DNA of 64,000 bases from Janibacter cremeus (lineage in GTDB: Bacteria; Actinomycetota; Actinomycetes; Actinomycetales; Dermatophilaceae), in NCBI RefSeq assembly GCF_029395675.1, contig NZ_CP115184.1:2480001-2544000 (forward strand), written 5' to 3'. Position 1 is the stretch's first letter. The number at the start of each line of letters is the position of its first letter. A model generated the notes under the pieces. That model ran no database searches. It was not told where the DNA came from and was given only the letters and a program-made list of their open reading frames with translations. This document shows, in pieces, positions 42,850 through 51,011 of the stretch. The translations under genes were made by a program, and so were the position numbers.

Positions 42850-43563
42850 TCAGCCCTCGACCAACTCGGCGAAGACGATGATGTTGTCCAGGTGCCGTCG
42901 GGCGTCCTCGTCGTAGGTGCCGCCGCAGGTGATGACCCGCAGCTCGGGACCCCTCGTCGCGCCGTACACGTCGATGCGGGGGAAGTCGTCCTTGGGGCTC
43001 TTCTTGACCTCGGTGACCTCGAAGGTCGCGGTCGTGCCGTCGGCGCGGTCGACCTCGACCACGTCCCCCGCGCGCACGTCGCCGAGCTCGAAGAAGACCG
43101 ACGGGTCGTGCCCGCTGCCGGTGACGTGTCCCTCGAGCACCGCCGGCCCGACCTCGCCGGGCGTGGGCGAGCCGTCGTACCAGGCGACCTCGTCGTACCG
43201 CTCCCCCGACGGGACCTTGAGCTGCCCCTGCGCATCAAGGCCGAGTCCGTGGATCGGCGAGCTCACATCGATCGCGGGGATGCGCACGGCCGCCGGCTCG
43301 GACGCGGACATCGCCTCCGCGACGTCGGGCGAAGGGGGCGCCTCCCGCGCCTCCTCGGACGCCGCCTCGCGATCGGTCGGGGCGGACGGCGAGGGAGAGG
43401 GGGTGGCCCCCTTCGCCGTGGTGGTGGCCGGCGGTGCCGGCGGGGGCCCGACCTGGTGGGTGGCTGCCCAGCCGATCGTGCCCCCACCGGCGAGGAGCAG
43501 CCCGACACTGACCGCGACGAGCCGGTTGCGCCCGCGGGTGGTGTGTGCGTGCGTGCTCCTCAT
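42850..43563 (-). CDS. Class F sortase
   Basis: 237 residues. N-terminal membrane anchor (NRLVAVSVGLLLAGGGTIGWA), a Pro/Thr/Ser-rich linker, then the sortase beta-barrel: RIPAIDVSSPIHGLG, LEGHVTGSG (catalytic His), LRVITCGG (catalytic Cys in TxTC-like form) and RRHLDNIIVFAEL (Arg). Class F sortases are widespread in actinobacteria; their substrates are poorly known. Five bases after the CHRD-like gene, which is the likely partner or substrate. Confidence 0.88.
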   Translation of the reverse strand: MRSTHAHTTRGRNRLVAVSVGLLLAGGGTIGWAATHQVGPPPAPPATTTAKGATPSPSPSAPTDREAASEEAREAPPSPDVAEAMSASEPAAVRIPAIDVSSPIHGLGLDAQGQLKVPSGERYDEVAWYDGSPTPGEVGPAVLEGHVTGSGHDPSVFFELGDVRAGDVVEVDRADGTTATFEVTEVKKSPKDDFPRIDVYGATRGPELRVITCGGTYDEDARRHLDNIIVFAELVEG

Positions 43564-43568
43564 CGTGA

Positions 43569-44318
43569 TCAGCGGTTGGTGCGCAGGCGGTTGGCGGCGA
43601 AGCCGGCGCCACCCAGACCGAGGGCCAGGCCACCGAGTGCGAGGGCGCCCGCGTACTCGAAGCCGGCGGTGCTCGTGCCACCGGTCTCGACGCCACCCTG
43701 CGGCATCGCCATCTGGGCCGGGGCGAGCTCACCGCAGGCGGCCGGGGCGGTGGCCTCGAGCGGCAGGCTCTCGTCGAGCGAGGACTTGGCGTCACCGTCG
43801 TACTTGCCGGAGCCGTCCGCGTCGATCCCGTGGACGACGACGACGCCGTCACCGTTGGCGATCTGCTGCGCGAGGTCGTCCCCGACCGTGATCGTGCGCT
43901 CGTAGCTGTTCGTCGCACCCGTGGGGAAGTTGGCGACGTCCAGGGCGGCGCCGGCGTCGGTCTTGCCGGGCTCCTGGGTGAGCGAGACCTTGACACCGCC
44001 GTAGGCGGGAGCGCCCTCCATGGTGGAGAGGATGCCGTCCTCGCCGGCCATGTCGTCGGTCGGGCAGGTGCCCTGGCCGCCGATGTGGATGTGCTGCGCG
44101 TGCGGGGAGCCCGCGAGCAGGCCCTGGGTGTCGACCTTGATGTGGACCTGGTCGCCGTCGACCTGCGCCCACGCGGTGCCCGAGGCGCCGGAGTCGTTGA
44201 GCTGGGTGAGCTGGCCGGTCAGCTCGTGACCGTCGGCGCTGGCCGGTCCTGCGGCCAGGGGCAGGCCGACGAGGGCGGCGATGGCGGCGGTGCTGGCGAG
44301 TCGTCGTGTCGTACGCAT
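43569..44318 (-). CDS. Secreted CHRD-like protein with C-terminal anchor
   Basis: 249 residues. A Sec signal peptide (MRTTRRLASTAAIAALVGLP, cleavage near ASA-DG) precedes a domain with GTAWAQVDGDQVHIKVDTQG, HAQHIHIGG and GVVVVHGIDADGSGKYDG, like the CHRD domain. A Gly/Ala-rich C-terminal helix ends in basic RLRTNR, but no LPxTG is seen; the candidate sorting area reads PQGGVETGG. AGGAGGAA precedes ATG 44318. Coupled with the class F sortase; surface display is inferred. Confidence 0.8.
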   Translation of the reverse strand: MRTTRRLASTAAIAALVGLPLAAGPASADGHELTGQLTQLNDSGASGTAWAQVDGDQVHIKVDTQGLLAGSPHAQHIHIGGQGTCPTDDMAGEDGILSTMEGAPAYGGVKVSLTQEPGKTDAGAALDVANFPTGATNSYERTITVGDDLAQQIANGDGVVVVHGIDADGSGKYDGDAKSSLDESLPLEATAPAACGELAPAQMAMPQGGVETGGTSTAGFEYAGALALGGLALGLGGAGFAANRLRTNR

Positions 44319-44438
44319 GACATTCCTCCTGTGGGTCGGCGACGCGGGGCCGCCGGGGTGTGGACAGGGGGGCTTCGCGACGGGGGGTCCGTGCGGATTG
44401 GACCGGAACAAATCTCCTCGCGGCGCGTTGTCACACTC

Positions 44439-45050
44439 ATGCCCGCCCTGCCTCCCGTTGTCCGTCTGATCGAGGTCGGCGTCCCCGCGCTGGCCGGGCT
44501 CTCGGAGTCGGAGTTCACCGACCTCGTCCCACCCGCGCCGACGGGCACCGGCGTCCTCGTCGTCTCCCCGTCGCTCGTCCCCGCCGCCGACCTCGCTGCG
44601 CTGCTGCGTCACGACGGCAAGCCGGGCTTCGTCGTCGAGGACATGACCGACCTGGCCGACTTCGTGCCCATCGACGGCGAGCAGGTCCCGGTGTCCTCCC
44701 TCTACTGGATCACTGACGTCGAGCGTGGTGACGAGATGGCGATCTGGTCACCGGCAGAGGCGCTCCCGGCCATCCGCGAGCGCGGCCGCGTCCCGCTCAC
44801 CTTGAGCGAGGGCATCAGCTGGCTGCTGCAGCAGCCGGAGCAGCTCGAGCGCGGCAGGTGCTTCATGACCATCGGCTCGCGCAAACCGAAGGCCCGCGGT
44901 GGCCTCGACTCGCGCACCCCTGCGCTGTGGATCAGCAACGGCACCGGGCGTGACGGCCGCGAGCGCAAGGACGCCCCCAAGGTCGGCTGGTGCTGGGCCA
45001 ACAACCGGCACACCTGGCTGGGTTTCGCCTCGGCGGCCCGGCGCGTCTGA
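44439..45050 (+). CDS. DUF5701 family protein
   Basis: 203 residues. The conserved features SLYWITDVERGDEMAIWSPA, GRCFMTIGSRKPKARGG and PALWISNGTGRDGRERK near the C-terminus are those of DUF5701, a family of unknown function in actinobacteria. No signal peptide or membrane helix. ATG 44439 lacks an obvious SD and may be leaderless. Monocistronic, divergent from the CHRD gene. Confidence 0.75.
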   Translation: MPALPPVVRLIEVGVPALAGLSESEFTDLVPPAPTGTGVLVVSPSLVPAADLAALLRHDGKPGFVVEDMTDLADFVPIDGEQVPVSSLYWITDVERGDEMAIWSPAEALPAIRERGRVPLTLSEGISWLLQQPEQLERGRCFMTIGSRKPKARGGLDSRTPALWISNGTGRDGRERKDAPKVGWCWANNRHTWLGFASAARRV

Positions 45051-45222
45051 CCCCCTCCGATGGCGCAGGCGCGGAGGCCGTCCGCGGCCGCTGGCGCTCG
45101 TCACGCCTCAGCCGCCGTGGCCCTGGCCTCGAACCACAGGGCGCGAAGGGGGGTCACCCCCACCGGAGGTCGGGTGACCGCATGATGGTGGTCGGGTCGT
45201 CGTGATCCATAGCGTCGATGAC

Positions 45223-45645
45223 ATGGCCACGCCCGTCCTCGCCCACCCACCGACGCGTCCATCGGCAGCCCACCTCCTCACCCTGTGGACGTTCCGCATG
45301 GTGGCGTTGCTGCAGGCGGCCCTCTTCGTGCTGCAACCGATCTCGATCGGGTCCTTCCTCCAGGGCAGCTGGGCGGCCTTCGACCTGCACTCGGTGATCG
45401 GCGGGCTGCTCGTGCCGCTGACGATGCTCACCGGTCTCGTCGGTCTGGTCCTCGCGGTCCTCGCGCGCCGGGTCGGGCCGGGTGTCGGCGTCGCCGTCCT
45501 CGCGGTCCTGACGACGGTCCAGGTCGGGTTGGGCCACACCCGGCAGCTCGCCGTGCACGTCCCGCTCGGGGTGGCCCTCGTGGCCCTCGCGGCCTGGCTG
45601 TGCGTGTGGTCGTGGTCGGGCGCAGCGAAGGGAGCACGGCGATGA
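45223..45645 (+). CDS. Four-helix membrane protein coupled to a multicopper oxidase
   Basis: 140 residues with four hydrophobic helices (FRMVALLQAALFVLQPISIG, VIGGLLVPLTMLTGLVGLVL, GVGVAVLAVLTTVQVGLGHT, VPLGVALVALAAWLCVWSW) and His residues near helix ends (DLHS, GHTRQ, VHVP) like small heme-b or DUF membrane subunits. Its stop overlaps the ATG of the multicopper oxidase (ATGA). It may pass electrons to or anchor that enzyme; family not recognised. Confidence 0.65.
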   Translation: MATPVLAHPPTRPSAAHLLTLWTFRMVALLQAALFVLQPISIGSFLQGSWAAFDLHSVIGGLLVPLTMLTGLVGLVLAVLARRVGPGVGVAVLAVLTTVQVGLGHTRQLAVHVPLGVALVALAAWLCVWSWSGAAKGARR

Positions 45646-47111
45646 GCCTGTCCCGCCGTCAGCTGCTCTCCCTCTCAGGCGGGGTCGTCGCCGGTGTGGG
45701 CCTGTCGGCCTGCGGACTCGGCCTGACCTCGCCGGGCGGCTCGACCGGGGCACTGCTGCGCAGCCGGGTGCCGCTCCCTTCGCCCTTTGCCGCGGAGCTG
45801 CCACCGCTCACCCGGCTCACGCCCCACGACGGCCGTGCCACCGTGACCGCGCGGCGCCGCAGCGTCGAGATCCTGCCCGGGCGGATGACCGAGATCCTCG
45901 GGTACGACGGGCGCTTCCCCGGCCCCACCATCGAGGCGACGAAGGGGGAACCGCTGCACCTGCGCGTGCGCAACGCCGTCGACCACGCGGTCGTCAACCA
46001 CCTGCACGGCGGCGTGACGCCGGCCGAGCACGACGGGTACCCGACCGACCTCGTGCGCCCGGGTGCCTCCCGAGTCCACGAGTACCCGCTCGACCAGCGC
46101 GCCGCGACGCTCTGGTACCACGACCACACGATGGACCTCACCGGTCCGAACGTCTACGCGGGGATGGCGGGGGCCTTCGTGCTGCGCGACCCGGCCGAGG
46201 ATGACCTCGGGCTGCCCGACGGCGACCGGGAGCTGACGCTCGTGCTCACCGACCGGTCCTTCGGGGAGGACGCGGAGCTGGTCTACCCCGTGAGCGAGGG
46301 CACCTTCGACCGCCGGTTCCACGGCGGCCTGCTCGGCGACTGCATGCTCGTCAACGGCGCCCCGTGGCCCCGCACCGACGTCGACGCCGCCCGCTACCGC
46401 GTGCGGATCCTCAATGCCTGCAACGCCCGTCGCCTCGAGCTGGCGCTCGACCCGGGCGGTGACCTCGTCCAGGTCGGCACCGACCAGGGGCTGCTCACCC
46501 GACCCCATCGCCGCTCGACCCTCACGCTCGCACCCGCCGAGCGCGCGGACCTCGTCATCGACTTCGCGGAGCACGCCCCCGGCTCGCCGGTCACGCTGGT
46601 CAACCGGCTCGGCGAGGGCGACATGGGACTGGTCATGCGCTTCGACGTCGCTCGCAGGGCCACGGACGACTCCCGCGTGCCCGACCGGTTGTCGACGATC
46701 GACCCGATCGACCCCTCACGGGTGGTGCGCACCCGGGACTTCCACCTCGCCCTGGGTCAGCCGGTGCGCGGCGGGCACGGATCGCACTCCGGCGGCACCC
46801 GGTCCCTGCCGATGTGGTCGATCAACGGCCGGCCCTACCGCCCCGGGCACGACCTCTTCCGCGCAGAGCTGGGGACGGTCGAGCGGTGGCGCTTCACCAC
46901 CGACGTGCACCACCCGGTCCACGCGCACCTCGTGCCCTTCCAGGTCGAGCAGGACGGCGCCCCGGCATGGAAGGACACCGTCGACATCGGCCCGGCCTCC
47001 CGCGCCGAGGTGCTCGTACCGATCGAGGGGTACCGCGGGCGCTACGTCCTGCACTGCCACAACCTCGAGCACGAGGACCGGATGATGATGGCGGACTGGT
47101 CGGTGGTGTGA
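45642..47111 (+). CDS. Multicopper oxidase, Tat-exported lipoprotein
   Basis: 489 residues. A twin-Arg signal (SRRQLLSLSGGVVAGVGLSAC) ends in a lipobox Cys, so it is folded before export and then lipidated. Copper motifs are complete: NHLHGG, LWYHDHTMD, HPVHAHLVPF and the type 1/trinuclear site YVLHCHNLEHEDRMMM. The Met-rich end suits cuprous oxidase or laccase activity of the CueO/bilirubin oxidase type. Possible copper defence partner for copZ and copA. Start overlaps the upstream gene. Confidence 0.92.
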   Translation: MSLSRRQLLSLSGGVVAGVGLSACGLGLTSPGGSTGALLRSRVPLPSPFAAELPPLTRLTPHDGRATVTARRRSVEILPGRMTEILGYDGRFPGPTIEATKGEPLHLRVRNAVDHAVVNHLHGGVTPAEHDGYPTDLVRPGASRVHEYPLDQRAATLWYHDHTMDLTGPNVYAGMAGAFVLRDPAEDDLGLPDGDRELTLVLTDRSFGEDAELVYPVSEGTFDRRFHGGLLGDCMLVNGAPWPRTDVDAARYRVRILNACNARRLELALDPGGDLVQVGTDQGLLTRPHRRSTLTLAPAERADLVIDFAEHAPGSPVTLVNRLGEGDMGLVMRFDVARRATDDSRVPDRLSTIDPIDPSRVVRTRDFHLALGQPVRGGHGSHSGGTRSLPMWSINGRPYRPGHDLFRAELGTVERWRFTTDVHHPVHAHLVPFQVEQDGAPAWKDTVDIGPASRAEVLVPIEGYRGRYVLHCHNLEHEDRMMMADWSVV

Positions 47112-47120
47112 CCAGCGGCG

Positions 47121-47513
47121 TCACACCACCGGCACCACATCGGTGTGGCCGAAGTCGTCGCCCTTGAAGAGGAGCGGGTCCCCGGTCGTGATCGCCAGCG
47201 CATAGGCGAAGCAGTCGCCGAAGTTCAGCTGCGCCGGGTGACCTGACCCCTTGCCGAAATCCCTGTAGGCAGTGCGTGCCACGGCGACCTGGGCCTCGCC
47301 GACCGGAACCACCTCGAGGTCCAGGTCGGCGATGAGGCGGTCCAGCCGTCTGGACGAGCGCAGGCGCTGTCGGGCGTCGAGGACCAGCGAGGTCTCCAAC
47401 AGGGTCCCTGCGGAGATCCTCAGGACATCGGCGTCCATCATCAGCTCGAGGTACCGGCGGGCCTCGGGCTCACCCTCGTGGACACAGACGATCGCGGAGG
47501 TGTCGACGATCAT
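47121..47513 (-). CDS. vapC: VapC-family PIN-domain toxin
   Basis: 130 residues. PIN residues in order: Asp4 (MIVDTSAI), Glu about 40 (TLLETSLVLD), and Asp about 99 in NFGDCFAYALA with a late Asp in GDDFGHTDV. Cleaves RNA. ATG 47513 overlaps the vapB stop by four bases. Converges with the multicopper oxidase, ten bases between stops. Confidence 0.9.
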   Translation of the reverse strand: MIVDTSAIVCVHEGEPEARRYLELMMDADVLRISAGTLLETSLVLDARQRLRSSRRLDRLIADLDLEVVPVGEAQVAVARTAYRDFGKGSGHPAQLNFGDCFAYALAITTGDPLLFKGDDFGHTDVVPVV

Positions 47514-47773
47514 GCAGGGAGGCCGTTGTCGTCATACATCTCGTCCTGGACCTGCCGGGTGGCCGCCCGCTGCTCATCCGTCGTCGTGGCGTCGATCTCG
47601 TCCATCAGGCGCATCAGGCGCCGTCGACGCGCAGCCTCACGATCATGAGCATCCAAGTCATGGAGTCGACGCTCAAGGGCCTCCTCGATGGCGCTCGTCT
47701 GCGTCGCACCCGTGCGCTGCGCCACCTGACGGGCAAGCGCGTGCACACGCTCGTTCTTGATGTTCAAACCCAC
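47510..47773 (-). CDS. vapB: VapB-family antitoxin
   Basis: 87 residues from GTG 47773, with AAGGGTGG upstream (GTG 47782 also in frame but has no spacing). Begins GLNIKNERVHALARQVAQRTG, the VapB/Rv0623 ribbon-helix-helix type, and has a long charged C-terminal tail that would wrap the toxin. The RHH part should bind the two direct repeats just upstream. Confidence 0.88.
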   Translation of the reverse strand: MGLNIKNERVHALARQVAQRTGATQTSAIEEALERRLHDLDAHDREAARRRRLMRLMDEIDATTTDEQRAATRQVQDEMYDDNGLPA

Positions 47774-47784
47774 CGGATCCACCC

Positions 47785-47813
47785 TTCTACCCTGGTGGGC
47801 TCCATTCTACCCT
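47785..47813 (-). promoter_or_regulatory. Two AGGGTAGAA direct repeats 20 bases apart, probable VapB operator
   Basis: TTCTACCCT occurs at 47785-47793 and 47805-47813 on the plus strand (AGGGTAGAA on the coding strand), start-to-start 20 bases, about two helical turns. Located just before vapB, as expected for an antitoxin operator. Confidence 0.65.
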
Positions 47814-47930
47814 CGCGATGCCGAGGCTCGAGGGGCGCGCTGCCCGCGGACACTCCTCCCCCAACGACATGAGGGGTTTTTGAGGTCTTCTCGACCTCAC
47901 CACAGCCGCGCGAAGGGGGAGGCTGGAGGC

Positions 47931-49097
47931 ATGACGACGACGTCCGCCCCCTTCGCCGGTCGCCTGCGCACGGCCGACTGCCGCGTCGCGGACCTCCGCG
48001 CCCTCCTCGAGCAGCAGGTCGACGCGGTCCCCGCGCACGCCGACCGCATCGAGCAGCAGGTGCCGATCTACACGGCCACCTCTCTGCGAGAGGCGATCTC
48101 GAGCGACGCAGGAGCCACCGAGGTCGAGGCCGAACTCGCCGACGTCCTCGCGGGCGGGGCCGGGATCTTCGTCATCACCGGCGCGCTCGGGCACGAGGTG
48201 ATCGACCGGGTCTCGGCGGACCTCGAGGAGATCATCGCCGCGGAGAAGGCGAGCGGCGCCGAGGTCGGCGACCACTTCGCCGCGGCCGGCGCCAACGACC
48301 GGATCTGGAACGCCCTGGAGAAGCTCGCCGTCGACCACCCCGAGGACTTCGTCGACTACTACGCCGACGACGTCATCGCCCTCGCCGCCCGCGCCTGGCT
48401 CGGACCGGGCTACCAGGTCACCAGCCAGGTCAACGTCGTCAACCCCGGCGGCAAGGGCCAGACCGTCCACCGCGACTACCACCTCGGCTTCACCTCGCCG
48501 GAGGTCACCGAGCGCTACCCGCGCCACGTGCACGACCTCTCCCCCGTGCTCACCCTCCAGGGCGCGATCGCCCACTGCGACATGCCCGTCGAGACCGGCC
48601 CGACGCTCTACCTGCCGCACTCGCAGAAGTACTCGCACGGCTACCTCGCCTACTGGTTGGCGGAGTTCCAGGAGTACTTCGGGCAGCACCACGTGCAGCT
48701 GCCACTGAGGAAGGGGGACGCGGTCTTCTTCAACCCCGCCCTCTTCCACGCGGCCGGGTCGAACGCGACGAGCGACGTGCGCCGGATGGCGAACCTGCTG
48801 CAGATCTCCTCGGCCTTCGGCCGGTCGATGGAGGCCACCGACCGGCACCGGATCGTCACCGCGATCTACCCGGCGCTCCTCTCCCGCACAGCTGCCGGTG
48901 TCGACGTCGAGCACGCGGTCGCCGCGAGCGCCGAGGGCTACGCCTTCCCGACCAACCTCGACCTCGACCAACCGGTCGACGGCATGTCGCCGCCCACCCA
49001 GGCCGACATCGTCCGGCAGGCCCTCGCCGAGGGCGCCTCCCCCGAGGAGCTGGCCCAGCGCCTCGACGGGTACGCCGCGGCCCGCCGCACCAGCTGA
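47931..49097 (+). CDS. Phytanoyl-CoA dioxygenase (PhyH)-family Fe(II)/2-oxoglutarate oxygenase
   Basis: 388 residues. Iron ligands appear as His180-x-Asp182 in TVHRDYHLGF and His273 in FHAAGSNAT, with Arg in SDVRRMANLLQ for 2-oxoglutarate. The first 100 residues and the last 60 (PPTQADIVRQALAEGASPEE) are extra to the core. Such enzymes hydroxylate or demethylate small molecules. ATG 47931 has GGAGG upstream. Leads an operon with an SDR and a Gfo/Idh/MocA dehydrogenase. Substrate unknown; an inositol derivative is inferred from context. Confidence 0.85.
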   Translation: MTTTSAPFAGRLRTADCRVADLRALLEQQVDAVPAHADRIEQQVPIYTATSLREAISSDAGATEVEAELADVLAGGAGIFVITGALGHEVIDRVSADLEEIIAAEKASGAEVGDHFAAAGANDRIWNALEKLAVDHPEDFVDYYADDVIALAARAWLGPGYQVTSQVNVVNPGGKGQTVHRDYHLGFTSPEVTERYPRHVHDLSPVLTLQGAIAHCDMPVETGPTLYLPHSQKYSHGYLAYWLAEFQEYFGQHHVQLPLRKGDAVFFNPALFHAAGSNATSDVRRMANLLQISSAFGRSMEATDRHRIVTAIYPALLSRTAAGVDVEHAVAASAEGYAFPTNLDLDQPVDGMSPPTQADIVRQALAEGASPEELAQRLDGYAAARRTS

Positions 49098-49142
49098 CCG
49101 TCCCCCTTCCTGCACACCCCCTCCCCTACGGACAGGACCCCC

Positions 49143-49913
49143 ATGGAGCAGCTCCTCACCGACAAGGTCGTCCTCGTCGTCGGCGGCACCTCCGGTGTCG
49201 GCGCCGGCATCGCGCGCGCCGCCACACGCGAGGGCGCGCACGTCGTCGTCACCGGCCGACGCCCCGAGCCGGGACAGGCCCTCGCCGACGAGCTCGGCGA
49301 GCGCGTCACGAGCGTCACCGGCGACGTCTCCGACCCGGAGGCGGCGAAGGGGGTCGTCACCACGACGATCGAGCGGCACGGACGCATCGACTGCCTCGTC
49401 AACTGCGCCGGGCTCACCGACCGCGGGTCGATCCTCGACACGACACCGGAGCTGTTCGACGCGCACGTCGCGACGAACCTGCGCGGCCCCTTCTTCACCA
49501 TGCAGGCCGCCGTCGCGGACATGGTCGGCCGCGAGGCGCCCGGGACGATCGTCAACATCTCCAGCATCAGCGCGCGCGGCGGCCAGCCGTACCTCGCGCC
49601 GTACGTCGCGGCGAAGGCCGGGCTGGCCGGGCTGACGAAGAACGTCGCCCACGCCCACCGCTTCGACCGGATCCGGGTCAACGCGCTGAACATCGGGTGG
49701 ACGCAGACCGAGGGTGAGGACTCGACGCAGCGGCGCTTCCACGACGCCGGCGACGACTGGGTCGAGCAGGCCAACGCGAAGCTGCCCATGGGCAAGCTCG
49801 GCCAGGTCGACGAGATCGCCGACGCCGTCGTCTTCCTGCTCTCGGACCGCTCCGGGGTCGTCACCGGCTCGGTCATCGACTGGGACCAGCAGGTCATCGG
49901 CGGCTCCGACTAG
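49143..49913 (+). CDS. SDR-family oxidoreductase
   Basis: 256 residues, classical SDR: cofactor motif GGTSGVGAGIA, NCAG (as LVNCAGLT), Ser of NISSISARGG, and YVAAK with the catalytic Tyr/Lys. Uses NAD(P)H on a polyol, sugar or alicyclic alcohol. C-terminal GWTQTEGED and IADAVVFLLSDRSGVVTGSVIDWDQ are like those of inositol or sugar dehydrogenases. Second gene of the PhyH operon (45-base gap). Confidence 0.9.
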   Translation: MEQLLTDKVVLVVGGTSGVGAGIARAATREGAHVVVTGRRPEPGQALADELGERVTSVTGDVSDPEAAKGVVTTTIERHGRIDCLVNCAGLTDRGSILDTTPELFDAHVATNLRGPFFTMQAAVADMVGREAPGTIVNISSISARGGQPYLAPYVAAKAGLAGLTKNVAHAHRFDRIRVNALNIGWTQTEGEDSTQRRFHDAGDDWVEQANAKLPMGKLGQVDEIADAVVFLLSDRSGVVTGSVIDWDQQVIGGSD

Positions 49914-49978
49914 GCCTGTCCGGCCACCGGCACGAGCCCCACCCACCCCCTTCGCCCTCTCCCGACCAAAGGATCCCC

Positions 49979-51007
49979 ATGCGCATCGGACTCATCGGCC
50001 TCGGCCGGATCGGTTCCTTCCACGCCGACACCCTCGCCGCCCTCGACGGTGTCGACGAGCTCGTCGTCACCGACCCGGTCACCGCAGCGGTCGACGCCGT
50101 CACCGCACGGCTGCCCGCCGTCCGCACCGTCGACTCCCCCGAGGCGCTGCTCGCCTCCGGGGTCGACGGCGTGGTCATCGCCGCGGCGACCAACCCCCAC
50201 GCCGCACTGATCCACGCGGCGGTGGCGAAGGGGGTCCCCACCTTCTGCGAGAAGCCCGTCGCCGGGAGCATCGCGGAGTCGATCGCCGTGCAGGAGGCCG
50301 TCGCCGGCAGCGACGTGCCGGTGCAGATCGGCTACCCGCGCCGCTTCGACCCGGCCTTCGTCGCGGCGCGGGACGCGGTGCGCTCGGGCGAGCTCGGCCG
50401 CATCACCACGGTCCGCTCGACGACGCTCGACCCGGCTCCCCCGCCCGCGGCCTATCTCGCCGTCAGCGGCGGCATCTTCCGCGACTGCTCCGTCCATGAC
50501 TTCGACGCGGTGCGCTGGGTGACCGGTCAGGAGGTCGTCGAGGTCCACGCCGTCGGCTCGGTCGACCCGGACGCGCCCGCCGAGATGTACGCCGACCACG
50601 GCGACCACTCGAGCGCCTCCGTGCTCCTGACCCTCTCCGACGGCACCATCGGCGTCGTGTCCAACACCCGCACCAACGGCCGCGGGTACGACGTGCGGCT
50701 CGAGGTGCACGGGGTCCGTGACGCGGTGGCCGCCGGCCTGGACGAGGGGCTGCCGCTGCGCGCCACCCAACCGGGGATCACCTGGCCGGCCGGGCCGCCG
50801 CACGCGTTCTTCATGGACCGGCTCGCCGACGCGTTCCGCGCCGAGCTGACGACCTTCACCCAGGTGGCCGCCGGCACGGTCGACAACCCGTGCACCGTCA
50901 CCGACGCCATGGGCACGGCGTGGGCCGCCGAGGCCGCGACCCTCTCGGCCGCGGAGCGCCGGCCCGTGACGCTCGAGGAGGTCCGGACGCTCGCTCGCAG
51001 CAGCTGA
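49979..51007 (+). CDS. Gfo/Idh/MocA-family dehydrogenase, inositol dehydrogenase-like
   Basis: 342 residues. N-terminal NAD fold MRIGLIGLGRIGSFHADTL, the conserved CEKPVAGS with catalytic Lys, and the C-terminal domain motif GGIFRDCSVHDFDAVRWVTG with the active Asp and His. The family includes inositol 2-dehydrogenase and MocA of rhizopine catabolism. Third gene of the operon, stops four bases from the convergent MFS stop. A second member of this family lies at 59811. Confidence 0.88.
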   Translation: MRIGLIGLGRIGSFHADTLAALDGVDELVVTDPVTAAVDAVTARLPAVRTVDSPEALLASGVDGVVIAAATNPHAALIHAAVAKGVPTFCEKPVAGSIAESIAVQEAVAGSDVPVQIGYPRRFDPAFVAARDAVRSGELGRITTVRSTTLDPAPPPAAYLAVSGGIFRDCSVHDFDAVRWVTGQEVVEVHAVGSVDPDAPAEMYADHGDHSSASVLLTLSDGTIGVVSNTRTNGRGYDVRLEVHGVRDAVAAGLDEGLPLRATQPGITWPAGPPHAFFMDRLADAFRAELTTFTQVAAGTVDNPCTVTDAMGTAWAAEAATLSAAERRPVTLEEVRTLARSS

Positions 51008-51011
51008 TCCT

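Noticed and set aside
47757..47930. Longer start for the PhyH-family protein
   Set aside because: The added residues would overlap vapB and its operator; ATG 47931 has GGAGG at the right distance.
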